From positions 20,770 to 84,769 of the forward strand of contig CAADWX010000022.1 of NCBI GenBank assembly GCA_900752905.1: a stretch of DNA of 64,000 nt, written 5' to 3'. The stretch comes from Bacilli bacterium (GTDB taxonomy: Bacteria > Bacillota_I > Bacilli_A > RF39 > UBA660). Both the position numbers and the translations under genes were made by a program. The notes under the pieces are model-generated. The model ran no database searches. It saw only the letters and a program-made list of their open reading frames with translations, and had not been told where the DNA came from. The stretch's first letter is position 1. Every line of letters begins with the position of its first letter. Of this stretch, positions 26,582 through 35,636 are shown piece after piece.

Positions 26582-27616
26582 ATGGATAATTTATTAAAAG
26601 AAATAAAAGAAAAAATAGAAAAAATTACAAATTTAAAAGAATTAAATGATTTAAAAGTAGAATATTTAAGTAAAAAAGGACCTATTAATGAACTTTCTTT
26701 AAAAATGAAAGATTTAAGTGTTGAAGAAAAAAAAGAATATGGTATGAAACTAAATTCATTTAAAAATGAAGTAAATAATTTATTTGATACATTAAAAGAA
26801 AAATTAGAAACAGAAGAATTAAATAAAAAATTAGAAAATGAAAAAATAGATATTACCTTACCAGCAACAAAAATAAAAAATGGAGTTCCTAATATTGATG
26901 AAGTTATTATTGAAGATGCTGAAGAATTCTTTATAAGTATGGGATATGATGTAGTAGAGGGCCCAGAAATAGAATTAGATAAGTATAATTTTGAAATGCT
27001 AAATTTACCAAAAGAACATCCTGCAAGAGATGCTCAAGATACTTTTTATTTAAAAGATGATACTGTATTACTAAGAAGTCAAACATCTCCTGTACAAATA
27101 AGAGAAATGTTATCTAAAGGTGGAAAAGAACCAGTTAGAATCATTTGTCCTGGAAAAACATACAGAAGAGAAAATACCGATATGACTCATGAACAAGAAT
27201 TTGCTCAAATAGAAGGATTAGTTATAGATAAAAATATTTCATTATCAGATTTAAAAGGAACTTTTAATGCTTTTGTAAAACATGTATTTGGAGAAGAAGT
27301 AGAAGCTAGATTTAGACCAAGTTATTATCCATTTACAGAGCCAAGTGTAGAAATGGATATGAGTTGTCCAAAATGTAAAGGTGAAGGATGCTCAATGTGT
27401 AAACCAAAGGGATGGATTACTATATGTGGTGGTGGAATGGTTCATCCTAATGTATTAAGAGCATGTGGATATGATCCTGACATCTGGCAAGGTTTTGCAT
27501 TTGGAGCTGCAGCAGAAAGAATAGTAATGTTAAAATATGGAATAACTGATATAAGAACAATACATCAAAATGATTTAAGAGAAAATAAAATTTTTGATAG
27601 AAAGGAGACAAATTAA
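26582..27616 (+). CDS. pheS: Phenylalanine-tRNA ligase alpha subunit
   Basis: 344 residues. An N-terminal coiled-coil domain (1-85) precedes the class II catalytic core, with MTHEQEFAQIEG, FRPSYYPFTEPSVEMD and a C-terminal FGAAAERIVMLKYGI motif 3. A CPKCKGEGCSMCKPKGW cysteine cluster is inserted after motif 2, a variant seen in some Bacillota. The start at 26582 follows AAGGAGGAATATT; an in-frame start at 26555 lies within the T-box terminator. Forms an alpha2-beta2 enzyme with PheT. Confidence 0.96.
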   Translation: MDNLLKEIKEKIEKITNLKELNDLKVEYLSKKGPINELSLKMKDLSVEEKKEYGMKLNSFKNEVNNLFDTLKEKLETEELNKKLENEKIDITLPATKIKNGVPNIDEVIIEDAEEFFISMGYDVVEGPEIELDKYNFEMLNLPKEHPARDAQDTFYLKDDTVLLRSQTSPVQIREMLSKGGKEPVRIICPGKTYRRENTDMTHEQEFAQIEGLVIDKNISLSDLKGTFNAFVKHVFGEEVEARFRPSYYPFTEPSVEMDMSCPKCKGEGCSMCKPKGWITICGGGMVHPNVLRACGYDPDIWQGFAFGAAAERIVMLKYGITDIRTIHQNDLRENKIFDRKETN

Positions 27617-27617
27617 T

Positions 27618-29987
27618 ATGATAAGTATGAATTGGGTCAAAGATTATATTGATCTAAAAGGTGAAAATTTAGAAGAACTTGCAGATAAAGTTACTAAAGC
27701 AGGTGTAAATGTAGAACATGTAATTAGTAATAATATAAAAAATCTAGTTATAGGTGAAGTTATCGAATGTACTAACCACCCTGATTCTGACCATTTACAT
27801 GTTTGTAAAGTAAATGTTGGAAATGAAAACATACAAATAGTATGTGGAGCTTCTAATGTAAGAAAAGGTATCAAAGTTATAGTAGCGCTTCCTGGTGCCG
27901 TTTTACCTGGTGATTTTGAAATAAAAAAAGGTAAGATAAGGGGCGTAGAATCTAATGGTATGATATGTGCCTTGTTTGAACTTGGGTTAGAAGAAAAAAC
28001 AGAAGAAAATTATAATAAAGGAATTCATGAACTAGAAAGCGATGCTCCTATTGGAGAAGATGCATTTGAATATTTAGGAATATCAGATACATTATATGAT
28101 TTAGATGTTCATAAACATAAAAATAACGATTGTTTATATCATATTGGATTTGCCTATGAAGTTGGTGCTATAATTGGGCAAAAAGTAAAATTACCAGAGT
28201 CTAATTATACTGAAATAAATGATTCAATAAAAGATGAATTTTCTTTATCAGTTGATACTGAAAATTGTACATATTATAAAACAAAAATGGTTAAGGATGT
28301 TGTTATAGGAGAGTCTCCTAAATTTATTCAAAATAGATTAATATCTGTAGGTATGAGACCAATAAATAATGTTGTAGATATATCAAATTATGTAATGCTT
28401 GAATATGGACAACCACTTCATTTCTTTGATAAAGATAAATTAGGTAATAAAATTGTTGTTAGAATGGCTAACGATGGAGAAAAAGTAATTACATTAGATG
28501 AAAAAGAAAGAGATTTAAATCATGATGACATAGTAATTACCGATGGAAAAAGAGTAGTTGCTATAGCAGGAGTTATGGGAGCTCTTAATACGGATGTTGA
28601 TGAAAATACAAAAACAGTATTAATTGAAAGTGCTATATTTAAAGCACATAATATTAGAAAAACAGAAAAACATCTTAATTTAAGAAGTGAAGCTTCTATG
28701 AGATATGAAAAAGGATTAAATTACGAATATACAGATAAAGCATTAGATAGAGCATGCTATCTACTTGAAAAATATGCAAATGGAAAAGTATGTAAAGATT
28801 ATTGTTTATATGACAATGAAAATAAGGAAATAAAAAAAATAACATTTACAGCAAAAAAAATAAATTCTTTATTAGGTCTTGAACTTACAAATAAAGATAT
28901 TGAAGAACAATTAGAAAAACTAGATTTTTCTTACGAAGTAAATGATGATGTATTTACGACTATAATTCCAAGAAGAAGATTAGATATAGAACAAAATGTA
29001 AATGATATAGCAGAAGAAATAGGTAGATTATATGGATATCATAATTTAAAAAATACACTTCCATGTTTACCAACTAGAAGTGGATCATATAGACCAAATA
29101 TTAAATTTAGAAAAGAAATATCTAAACGTCTTAGAACTTTAGGTCTTGATGAGGTAAGAACATATTCAATAGTAGATGAACAAACACAAGATATGTTTTT
29201 TAAAGAAAATAATAAAATAATATTACCGAATCCAATGAGTAAAGATAAAACTGCTCTTAGAAAAACACTTATTCCATCAATGTTAGAAGTAATTAAATAT
29301 AATAAAGCAAGAGGATTAAATGATATAAATATATATGAAATCAGCAAGGTATTTTATAATGATTTTGAAGAAGAGAATCATATGGCTATAGCTCTATATG
29401 GAAATTATTTAAAAAATTCATGGGGAAATGCAACTGTAAAATCTGATTTTTATGTTTTAAAAGGATTAATTGAAAATATATTAAATTATGTTGGACTTAA
29501 AAATAGATATAGTTTTGTAATAAGTGAAGAAAAAAATCTACACCCTGGTATAAGTGCAGATATATTAGTAGATAGAAAAAAAATAGGATTTATGGGAAGA
29601 ATACATCCATCAATATCAAAAGATGAAATCTATGTACTTGAACTTGAATTAGATAAAATAAATACTCAAACAAAGCCAATAAAATACAAAGAACCAAATA
29701 AATATCCTAAAATATCAAAAGATGTAGCATTCATAGTAAATAAAGAATTAACAGCTGGAGAAATATTAGAACAAATAAAAAAATCTGGTGGAAGATTACT
29801 TTCAAATATAGATGTATTTGATATCTATGTCGGAGAAAAATTAGAAGAAAATAAAAAATCAATTGCATTTAATTTAACATTCGAAGATCAAAGCCGTACA
29901 TTAAATGATGAAGAGGTAACAAATGTATTTAATAAGATAATTTCTGATGTTGAATCTAAATTTAATGCTGAACTTAGAAATAAATAA
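27618..29987 (+). CDS. pheT: Phenylalanine-tRNA ligase beta subunit
   Basis: 789 residues in the standard order: N-terminal segment MNWVKDYIDL, an EMAP-II-like tRNA-binding domain (about 40-150, HPDSDHLHVCKVNVG), B3/B4 editing domain, B5 (RRRLDIEQNVNDIAEEIGRL), catalytic-like core, and a C-terminal FDX-ACB anticodon domain (KYPKISKDVAFIV to the end). The start at 27618 with AAAGGAGAC is preferred over the in-frame extension from 27594, which overlaps pheS. Confidence 0.96.
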   Translation: MISMNWVKDYIDLKGENLEELADKVTKAGVNVEHVISNNIKNLVIGEVIECTNHPDSDHLHVCKVNVGNENIQIVCGASNVRKGIKVIVALPGAVLPGDFEIKKGKIRGVESNGMICALFELGLEEKTEENYNKGIHELESDAPIGEDAFEYLGISDTLYDLDVHKHKNNDCLYHIGFAYEVGAIIGQKVKLPESNYTEINDSIKDEFSLSVDTENCTYYKTKMVKDVVIGESPKFIQNRLISVGMRPINNVVDISNYVMLEYGQPLHFFDKDKLGNKIVVRMANDGEKVITLDEKERDLNHDDIVITDGKRVVAIAGVMGALNTDVDENTKTVLIESAIFKAHNIRKTEKHLNLRSEASMRYEKGLNYEYTDKALDRACYLLEKYANGKVCKDYCLYDNENKEIKKITFTAKKINSLLGLELTNKDIEEQLEKLDFSYEVNDDVFTTIIPRRRLDIEQNVNDIAEEIGRLYGYHNLKNTLPCLPTRSGSYRPNIKFRKEISKRLRTLGLDEVRTYSIVDEQTQDMFFKENNKIILPNPMSKDKTALRKTLIPSMLEVIKYNKARGLNDINIYEISKVFYNDFEEENHMAIALYGNYLKNSWGNATVKSDFYVLKGLIENILNYVGLKNRYSFVISEEKNLHPGISADILVDRKKIGFMGRIHPSISKDEIYVLELELDKINTQTKPIKYKEPNKYPKISKDVAFIVNKELTAGEILEQIKKSGGRLLSNIDVFDIYVGEKLEENKKSIAFNLTFEDQSRTLNDEEVTNVFNKIISDVESKFNAELRNK

Positions 29988-30014
29988 AAGTAACTAACTT
30001 AGTTACTTTTTTTA
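29986..30014 (+). terminator. Terminator of pheS-pheT
   Basis: AAAAGTAACT / AGTTACTTTT stem with a five-base loop and T run, spanning the stop codon. Confidence 0.8.
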
Positions 30015-30041
30015 TTATTTGTAGTATAATGATATTGATAT

Positions 30042-30117
30042 TGCCCCATAGCCAAGTGGTAAGGCATCGGACTCTGACTCCGACATTACGTAGGTTCGAA
30101 TCCTACTGGGGCAACCA
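30042..30117 (+). tRNA. tRNA-Gln (anticodon CUG)
   Basis: A complete cloverleaf: acceptor TGCCCCA/TGGGGCA, D arm, anticodon stem TCGGA/TCCGA with loop CTCTGAC (anticodon CTG at 30074-30076), T arm with GGTTCGAATCC, discriminator A and encoded CCA. The anticodon reads CAG, a rare codon in such AT-rich DNA. Confidence 0.93.
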
Positions 30118-30119
30118 AT

Positions 30120-30193
30120 GCCGATTTAGTTTAATGGTAAAACAAATCCCTCGTAATGATTAGATGTAAGTTCGATTCTTACTTTCGGCACCA
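30120..30193 (+). tRNA. tRNA-Thr (anticodon CGU), imperfect stems
   Basis: It starts two bases after tRNA-Gln. Acceptor GCCGATT pairs with TTTCGGC except for two T-T mismatches at the base. The anticodon stem AATCC/TGATT has one mismatch; loop CTCGTAA gives anticodon CGT (30152-30154). The T arm GTAAG/CTTAC is intact and CCA is encoded. It may be functional, or a decaying gene. The first of four CACCA-hairpin elements follows its 3' end. Confidence 0.8.
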
Positions 30194-30271
30194 TAGGGAA
30201 ATCCGCTCGAACTTTTTATAAGTTTCGAGAATAAATAGACAATCAATTCTAAATTAGGATTGATTTTTTTC
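30189..30271 (+). repeat. CACCA-hairpin-terminator element, copy A
   Basis: It begins with the tRNA-Thr 3' end CACCA, then a CTCGAACTT/AAGTTTCGAG hairpin (30206-30229) and an AATCAAT/ATTGATT stem with T run (30241-30270). The same order recurs near 34.5, 37.5 and 38.3 kb. Copy A and copy B also share the next 40 bases up to the start codon of a homologous small gene. Confidence 0.6.
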
Positions 30272-30311
30272 TTGTTTAGAAAAAAGTCTTTCAAAGAAAG
30301 GATTGATTAAA

Positions 30312-30767
30312 ATGGTAAATATTACCAAGCAAGAAGTTAGAATGGAAGAACACTTGCGAAAGAGATTAGAGCTTATATGTGAGTTTTGTAGAGTTAAACC
30401 AATTATTATTAATGGTAATTTAAGAACAATAGATAAAACTAATCTTACATATCTAGAACCACATAGAATTATAATTAATGGTATAACTTTCCTAGCTTTT
30501 AATTATTCTAATGAGATATTTATAGAAAACTTAAATAATAAAATTAAATTATCTGAATTAGAAAACTATTTAAAAAAACAACTAATATCTGATTATAATG
30601 AATTGTTTAAAAAAGAAGATATTTATGATACAATTAATTGGAGATTTATTCAGCATTTATGAGATATAAGAAATCTTTGTGATTATAAAAAGCAAAGAGA
30701 TCCATCAAATGACGAAATAGAAGAATTAATAAATGGTACAGATAAAGTTATAAAAACAATCTTTTGA
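30312..30767 (+). pseudogene. Small gene with in-frame TGA (paralog of the one at 34622)
   Basis: 117 codons are open to a TGA at 30660-30662. The same frame then continues for 34 codons (NLCDYKKQRDPSNDEIEELI ...) to TGA at 30765, and that second part looks like real coding sequence. The likely original was a protein of about 152 residues with Trp or another residue at the stop. The N-terminal part has LICEFC and LTYLEPHRIIINGITF. It shares both motifs with the broken copy at 34622. Function not recognised. A separate 117-residue product is the alternative. Confidence 0.5.
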
Positions 30768-30783
30768 TAATCCAAAAGAGTAA

Positions 30784-30895
30784 CACACTACGCTATTGGC
30801 AGAGCCAATAACGGTGTGCAAAGGGAAATACATTTTGAAACCCTTTAAAACATAATTAAGCAAAGGATAGACCTAAGCAAAATTATGTTTTTTTA
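30784..30895 (+). ncRNA. Possible structured RNA of three consecutive stems
   Basis: CACAC (30784-30788) pairs with GTGTG (30814-30818) around a TATTGGC/GCCAATA stem (30794-30810). AAAGGG (30820-30825) pairs with CCCTTT (30841-30846). AAAACATAATT (30847-30857) pairs with AATTATGTTTT (30881-30891) followed by T's, a terminator-like end with a small inner AGG/CCT hairpin. Nothing in the stretch 30768-30965 codes. No promoter for it was identified; it could equally be the 3' end of the pseudogene's transcript. Confidence 0.4.
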
Positions 30896-30965
30896 TTTTT
30901 ATAACTATGTAATAAAAATTAAAAATATTAAATTTATAGTGTATAATTAGTTTAGTGGTGATGGC

Positions 30966-32735
30966 ATGAAAACAATAAATTTAATTTTTTCAAGTATTAA
31001 GGAAAAAATGTATTATATAATATTTTTTCTTATACTTAGCGTTATTAATTCATATTTAATAACATTAATTCCAATAATAATTAGTTATGGATTAAATTAT
31101 TTATTAAATAATGATTCAAATTTTTATTTAATTGATTTTTTAGTTAGTTTAACAACTGATAAAAAAATGTTAATTATATATATTTGTGGTATATTATTGT
31201 TTATTAAAATATTTGGTTCATTAATTGTATATATACGAAATTGTTGTAAAGATAAATTTTTAATGAATTTACAATTTAATTTAAAGCATAAATTGTTTTA
31301 TCATATTCAAGAACTTACTTATAGTAATTATTTTTCAAATAATGTAGCTGACTTAGTACAAAAAGCAAGCAGTGATACTAATAATATAAATACATTTATT
31401 TCTACACAATTAACTTTTATTTTAGATGTGATTTTGCTAATTCTGTTTTCAGGTATACAAATTTTTAGAGTACATTATTCTTTTATGTTATTAATAGTAA
31501 TTAGCTTTTCTCTAATTATAATTGTTTCACTTTGGTATTATAAAAAATGTATTCCTTTTGTTAATGAATTAATAGAAAGTTCGAATGAAATTTATTCTAG
31601 TTTGGAAGATGTATATAGGAATATCAAATATATTAAATTATTAAATAATAAAAATAATTTAGTAGATAACATAAATAAAAAATTTGAAAAAAATAGAGAT
31701 TTAAATAGAAAAAGATATTATTATGATAATCTTTATTATTCCATTATCTCTAATATACTTAAAATACAAAGACCAATTTCATATATATTAGGATCATTTT
31801 TAATTTATTATGGAATAATGCCTATTAGTACAATTATTGCCGTTTTAGATTATTCTAGTAAGATTGTAGGCTCATTTGATGGTTTTCAACATATAATTGA
31901 ACAATTCAATTCATTTAATATTTCTTGTAAACGAATAAACAAATTACTTTTATATAATATAGAAGACAGTGATGATTATATAAATAATATTTATGAAAAT
32001 TATAATATAAAATTTAGAAATGCAAATATAAAAGTTAATGATGAAATAACTTTATTAGAAAATTTAAATTTTGATATCAATGAAAATGAAAAAGTTATGA
32101 TTGTAGGAAAAACTGGTAGTGGTAAATCAATTTTTTTAAAAACATTAGTTGGTTTTTATAAATATGATGGAAATATTTTAATAAATGAAACACAGTTAAA
32201 AGATATAAATAAAAAGCAATTAAGAGATAATATTTCATTAATATTACAAGATTCTTATATTTATTCAAAAACTATTGAAGATAATATCAAAATATTAAAT
32301 CCAAATATTAATATCAGTGATGTAATTATTTCATCAAAAAAATTTAGAATTCATGATGATATAGAAAAATTAGAAGATAAATATGATACTAAAATAGGAT
32401 ATGGTGGAATTAAATTATCTAAAGGACAAAATCAAAGGTTAGTCCTAGCAAGAAGTTTTATAAAGAATAGGAATATAATGATTTTTGATGATTCATTTAG
32501 CGCAATTGATAATAAAAATAAAAAACAAATATTAGAAGAATTGTTAAAAGAACAAAAGAATTATACACTAATAATTGCTAGTTATGATATTGGATTGGCG
32601 CCTAAGTTTGATAAAGTAATATTTATTGACGATAAAAAAGTAATTTGTGATACCCATGATAACTTATTAAAAAATTCAAGTTATAAAAAAATATGGGATT
32701 TAGGACAAAACATTGTAGGTGATACTAATGAGTAA
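30966..32735 (+). CDS. ABC exporter subunit with degenerate nucleotide site
   Basis: 589 residues: six membrane helices (about 15-310) plus a C-terminal ATPase. Walker A GKTGSGKS (381-388) and signature LSKGQ (484-488) are good. The catalytic Glu after Walker B is Asp (FDDS, D509), and the H-loop His is Tyr (SYDIG, Y540). This is the degenerate-site half of a heterodimeric multidrug/peptide-type exporter. It starts after GTGGTGATGGC and a TATAAT at 30942, and overlaps its partner gene by 8 bases. Substrate unknown. Confidence 0.85.
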   Translation: MKTINLIFSSIKEKMYYIIFFLILSVINSYLITLIPIIISYGLNYLLNNDSNFYLIDFLVSLTTDKKMLIIYICGILLFIKIFGSLIVYIRNCCKDKFLMNLQFNLKHKLFYHIQELTYSNYFSNNVADLVQKASSDTNNINTFISTQLTFILDVILLILFSGIQIFRVHYSFMLLIVISFSLIIIVSLWYYKKCIPFVNELIESSNEIYSSLEDVYRNIKYIKLLNNKNNLVDNINKKFEKNRDLNRKRYYYDNLYYSIISNILKIQRPISYILGSFLIYYGIMPISTIIAVLDYSSKIVGSFDGFQHIIEQFNSFNISCKRINKLLLYNIEDSDDYINNIYENYNIKFRNANIKVNDEITLLENLNFDINENEKVMIVGKTGSGKSIFLKTLVGFYKYDGNILINETQLKDINKKQLRDNISLILQDSYIYSKTIEDNIKILNPNINISDVIISSKKFRIHDDIEKLEDKYDTKIGYGGIKLSKGQNQRLVLARSFIKNRNIMIFDDSFSAIDNKNKKQILEELLKEQKNYTLIIASYDIGLAPKFDKVIFIDDKKVICDTHDNLLKNSSYKKIWDLGQNIVGDTNE

Positions 32736-34437
32736 ACAATTAAAAAAAAGGCTATTTAATTATGGTGGATATAGTGGAAAAGTTAAATATAAGACTATTA
32801 TCCAATTTATTCCTAAGATTTCAATGTTTTTATCTCCATTTATAACTACAGTTATAATTGATAAATATTTTCCAAATAACAATATTAAAATGATTATTAT
32901 ACTAGCCATTTTATATTATGTATTTGAATTTTTAGGTGTTTTAAGACAAGTATATATGAATTTCTTTTCTAACAAATATCAAACTCTAATTGCAAATGAA
33001 TTAAAAATAGATGCATTTAAGAATGCTATCATCAGCAAATGTATAGAATTGGATAAGTATGATATAGGAAGTTTAATTGAAATGAATACATCACAAGCCG
33101 ATTTATCATCAATGGCTTACATAAGTTATTTTACTTTTATATATCACCGAATATCAATTATTATTTGTAATATTATAATTTTAATGGCATTAAATTATAA
33201 ATTAGCAATAATTGTTTTGATAATTTATATTGTTAGTAATATTATTTTGATTCCAATATTTAAGCAAAATGAAAAAATTGCTTATGAAGTTCAGCAAATG
33301 AATGTTGATTTTCTAGGAAAAGTAAATGAATTTGTTAATAGTTATACAACTTCAAAAACATTAAGAATTGAAAAGAAAAATATTGATGAAATTGACATAA
33401 AAATAAAAGAATTACAAGAAAAATCATTTTTATATAATAAATATATTTATTTACATAGCGCATTGTTAGGGATATTGGGATTTATTAGTTTAATTATTGT
33501 TGTGTATTATTCTGGAATAAGTATAATTAATGGATTAATTACAATATCACTTGTTATACTATTTAAACAATACATTGGTGATATAGAAAATAGAATGAAT
33601 GAAATGATAAGTCAGATTAATGCTATGAATAATTCAATTAATTCATTTATGCAAATTAGCAAATTACTAGATATGAAACAAGAAAATGATAATGGTAATC
33701 TAAAATTAAAAAAAATAAGGAGTATTGAATTTAAAAATGTTAAGCTTTCTTATGACAATATAAATACAGTTTTAGAAAACATTAACTTTAAAGTCGATAA
33801 AAAGATTACAATAGCTATTGTTGGAAAAAGTGGTGCTGGAAAAACAAGTTTAGTAAATTTAATTCCGCGATTTTACGAACTAACTAGTGGAAATATTTTA
33901 ATTAATGGTATTGATTATAATGAGTATTCTTTGAGTGATTTAAGAAGTAGAATAGGTTATGTTTTTCAAGACCCGATAATATTTAATATGAGTATATATG
34001 ATAATCTAAAATTTGGAAATGATAATGTAACAAAGGAACAAATAGAAAAAGTTTGTACTGAAATAGGACTAGATAAAAAAATCAAATTATTACCTAATGG
34101 TTATAATACATTAATTGATATATATTCAGATTTATTGTCTTATGGTGAAAAACAATTATTAAATTTTGCAAGAGAAATTTTAAGAAAAACTGATGTTATA
34201 ATTCTTGATGAAGTAACATCAAATTTAGATTTAGAATTTGAAAAAAAAGTAATGATAGCTAATAAAAAAGTTTTAGAAAATAAAATTTCATTTGTTATTG
34301 CACATAGATTAAATACAATAAAGGATGCAGACTTGATTTTTTATTTAGAAGATGGAATAATCAAAGAAAGTGGAACTCATAAAGATTTAGTAAAATTAAA
34401 AGGCGAGTATTTTAAATTGTATTTTAATAGAAAATAA
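32728..34437 (+). CDS. ABC exporter subunit, catalytic partner
   Basis: 569 residues: six-helix membrane domain then ATPase with Walker A GKSGAGKT (366-373), Walker B ILDE with the catalytic Glu (E495) and the H-loop His (AHR, H526). The signature is altered to SYGEK (471-475). These losses complement those of the upstream subunit, so one consensus and one degenerate site form in the heterodimer. The ATG at 32728 with AGGTGA is chosen over a GTG at 32719. Translationally coupled through ATGAGTAA. Confidence 0.88.
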   Translation: MSKQLKKRLFNYGGYSGKVKYKTIIQFIPKISMFLSPFITTVIIDKYFPNNNIKMIIILAILYYVFEFLGVLRQVYMNFFSNKYQTLIANELKIDAFKNAIISKCIELDKYDIGSLIEMNTSQADLSSMAYISYFTFIYHRISIIICNIIILMALNYKLAIIVLIIYIVSNIILIPIFKQNEKIAYEVQQMNVDFLGKVNEFVNSYTTSKTLRIEKKNIDEIDIKIKELQEKSFLYNKYIYLHSALLGILGFISLIIVVYYSGISIINGLITISLVILFKQYIGDIENRMNEMISQINAMNNSINSFMQISKLLDMKQENDNGNLKLKKIRSIEFKNVKLSYDNINTVLENINFKVDKKITIAIVGKSGAGKTSLVNLIPRFYELTSGNILINGIDYNEYSLSDLRSRIGYVFQDPIIFNMSIYDNLKFGNDNVTKEQIEKVCTEIGLDKKIKLLPNGYNTLIDIYSDLLSYGEKQLLNFAREILRKTDVIILDEVTSNLDLEFEKKVMIANKKVLENKISFVIAHRLNTIKDADLIFYLEDGIIKESGTHKDLVKLKGEYFKLYFNRK

Positions 34438-34500
34438 TTACATTTAATAAGTTTTGTGTTATAATTTTTATAGAAATTAATCTTTAAAAAAATTTCCAAA

Positions 34501-34586
34501 CGTCTATAACTGACGCACCATAGATGAATCTGTTCGAACTATTCGAACTTTGATATATAGAATCAATCAGAAATGATTGATTTTTT
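34501..34586 (+). repeat. CACCA-hairpin-terminator element, copy B
   Basis: CGTC/GACG hairpin running into GCACCA (34515-34520), then TAGATGAATCTGTTCGAACT (compare copy A), and an AATCAATCA/TGATTGATT stem with T's (34561-34586). A TATAAT lies upstream at 34459. The sequence before CACCA no longer folds as a tRNA. Together with the following pseudogene this fills most of the 602-base gap 34438-35039; a 24-codon hydrophobic open frame at 34928-35002 has no ribosome site. Confidence 0.55.
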
Positions 34587-34621
34587 CGTGTTTTAGAAAA
34601 AATCATAGAAAGGTGGAATCT

Positions 34622-34905
34622 ATGATTAAGTTTATTAAAAAAGAATTGGAGATTGAAGAATCTTTAAAACAACGAATAATGATTATATGTGATTTTTGTA
34701 ATACTACACCAACTATTATAAATTGAAGTATTAGAAGAGTAGAACATACAAATCTTACTTATATGGAACCACATAGAATTATTTATAGAGAAAATATTTA
34801 GAAAAATTGATAGAACAGCTTTATGCTAATATGGAATTTAAAAAAGAAGTTGATGTAAAAGCTGAACAAAGTTTATTAAGATTTTATAAAAATATTGGTT
34901 TATAA
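34622..34905 (+). pseudogene. Broken paralog of the small gene at 30312
   Basis: ATG after AAAGGTGG starts a frame reading ..IICDFCNTTPTIIN, then TGA, then SIRRVEHTNLTYMEPHRII, then TAG. The downstream stretch continues in another frame (LEKLIEQLYANMEFKKEVDV) to TAA at 34903. It aligns with the 30312 gene (LICEFC..PIIING.LR...LTYLEPHRII) over its first 60 residues. A nonsense codon, a second stop and a frame change make it a pseudogene. Confidence 0.7.
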
Positions 34906-35011
34906 AAATAAAATTATAGATTAAATTATGAATACAAATTGGATTGCATTTTTAATTGTAATCTTATTATTTTGTTTTATTTTGAATATAAGAAAAAATT
35001 GAGTATTTTCG

Positions 35012-35020
35012 TGATATAAT
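35012..35020 (+). promoter_or_regulatory. Extended -10 promoter of the kinase/ABC operon
   Basis: TGATATAAT with no clear -35. The Shine-Dalgarno AGGAGTGAT begins about 8 bases later, so the predicted leader is only about 12 bases. Confidence 0.5.
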
Positions 35021-35039
35021 TATTTATAGGAGTGATTTA

Positions 35040-35636
35040 ATGAACAAATTAATCATTGTGACAGGAATAAGTGGTAGTGGTAAAACTACTATATCAAAGT
35101 ATATTTATAATCATTATAAAAATTCAACCATTATATCTATGGATATCTTAAAAGAAAATATTTATGATTTAATTGGATTTGATAGTTATGAAGAAAAACA
35201 AGATTTAAAAAATATTGTATATAATACTTTTATAAGATTGTTAACTGAGTGTATGAAAAGGAAAGATGAAAATATTATAATTGAATATCCATTTAATAAG
35301 AAATGGGAACAAATATTTAAAGAATTAGTTTATAAATATAACTATGATGCAATTACTATAAAAGTTAAAGGAAAGGATTATGATACAATATTTCAAAGAT
35401 TAAATGAAAGAAATAATAGTTCAAAAAGACATCCTAGTCATTCATTAACAAAGTATAATTTAAAAGAAAAAGATAAGTATAAATCTACTAATAAACTAGA
35501 TTATCAAGAATTAAAACATGATTATGAAGATAATAAGTATACATCTATATGCATTGGCAAGGAGATAAATTATATAAATGATAGTTTAAATTATAGGGAT
35601 ATTATTAAGTTAATAGATGGTGATGATAATGATTAA
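35040..35636 (+). CDS. P-loop kinase (AAA_33/zeta-like)
   Basis: 198 residues. Walker A GISGSGKTT is at 9-17 and MDILKEN at about 35-41 may serve as a substrate-side acidic loop; a lid-like KGKDYDTIFQRLNERNNSS follows (about 110-128). This is a small-molecule or antibiotic-type kinase fold of the zeta/AAA_33 group. The substrate is not evident. Its end overlaps the next ABC exporter gene by 8 bases, so the two are coupled and may work together, for example modification plus export; that is inference. Confidence 0.65.
   Translation: MNKLIIVTGISGSGKTTISKYIYNHYKNSTIISMDILKENIYDLIGFDSYEEKQDLKNIVYNTFIRLLTECMKRKDENIIIEYPFNKKWEQIFKELVYKYNYDAITIKVKGKDYDTIFQRLNERNNSSKRHPSHSLTKYNLKEKDKYKSTNKLDYQELKHDYEDNKYTSICIGKEINYINDSLNYRDIIKLIDGDDND

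Noticed and set aside
30660..30662. TGA read as Trp throughout the organism
   Set aside because: Many genes (for example 183-995, cca, rel) end at TGA and Trp is encoded by TGG in all conserved proteins, so the standard bacterial code applies; the TGA here is local.
34928..35002. 24-codon hydrophobic peptide (MNTNWIAFLIVILLFCFILN...)
   Set aside because: No Shine-Dalgarno, in decayed sequence after a pseudogene; may be chance in AT-rich DNA.
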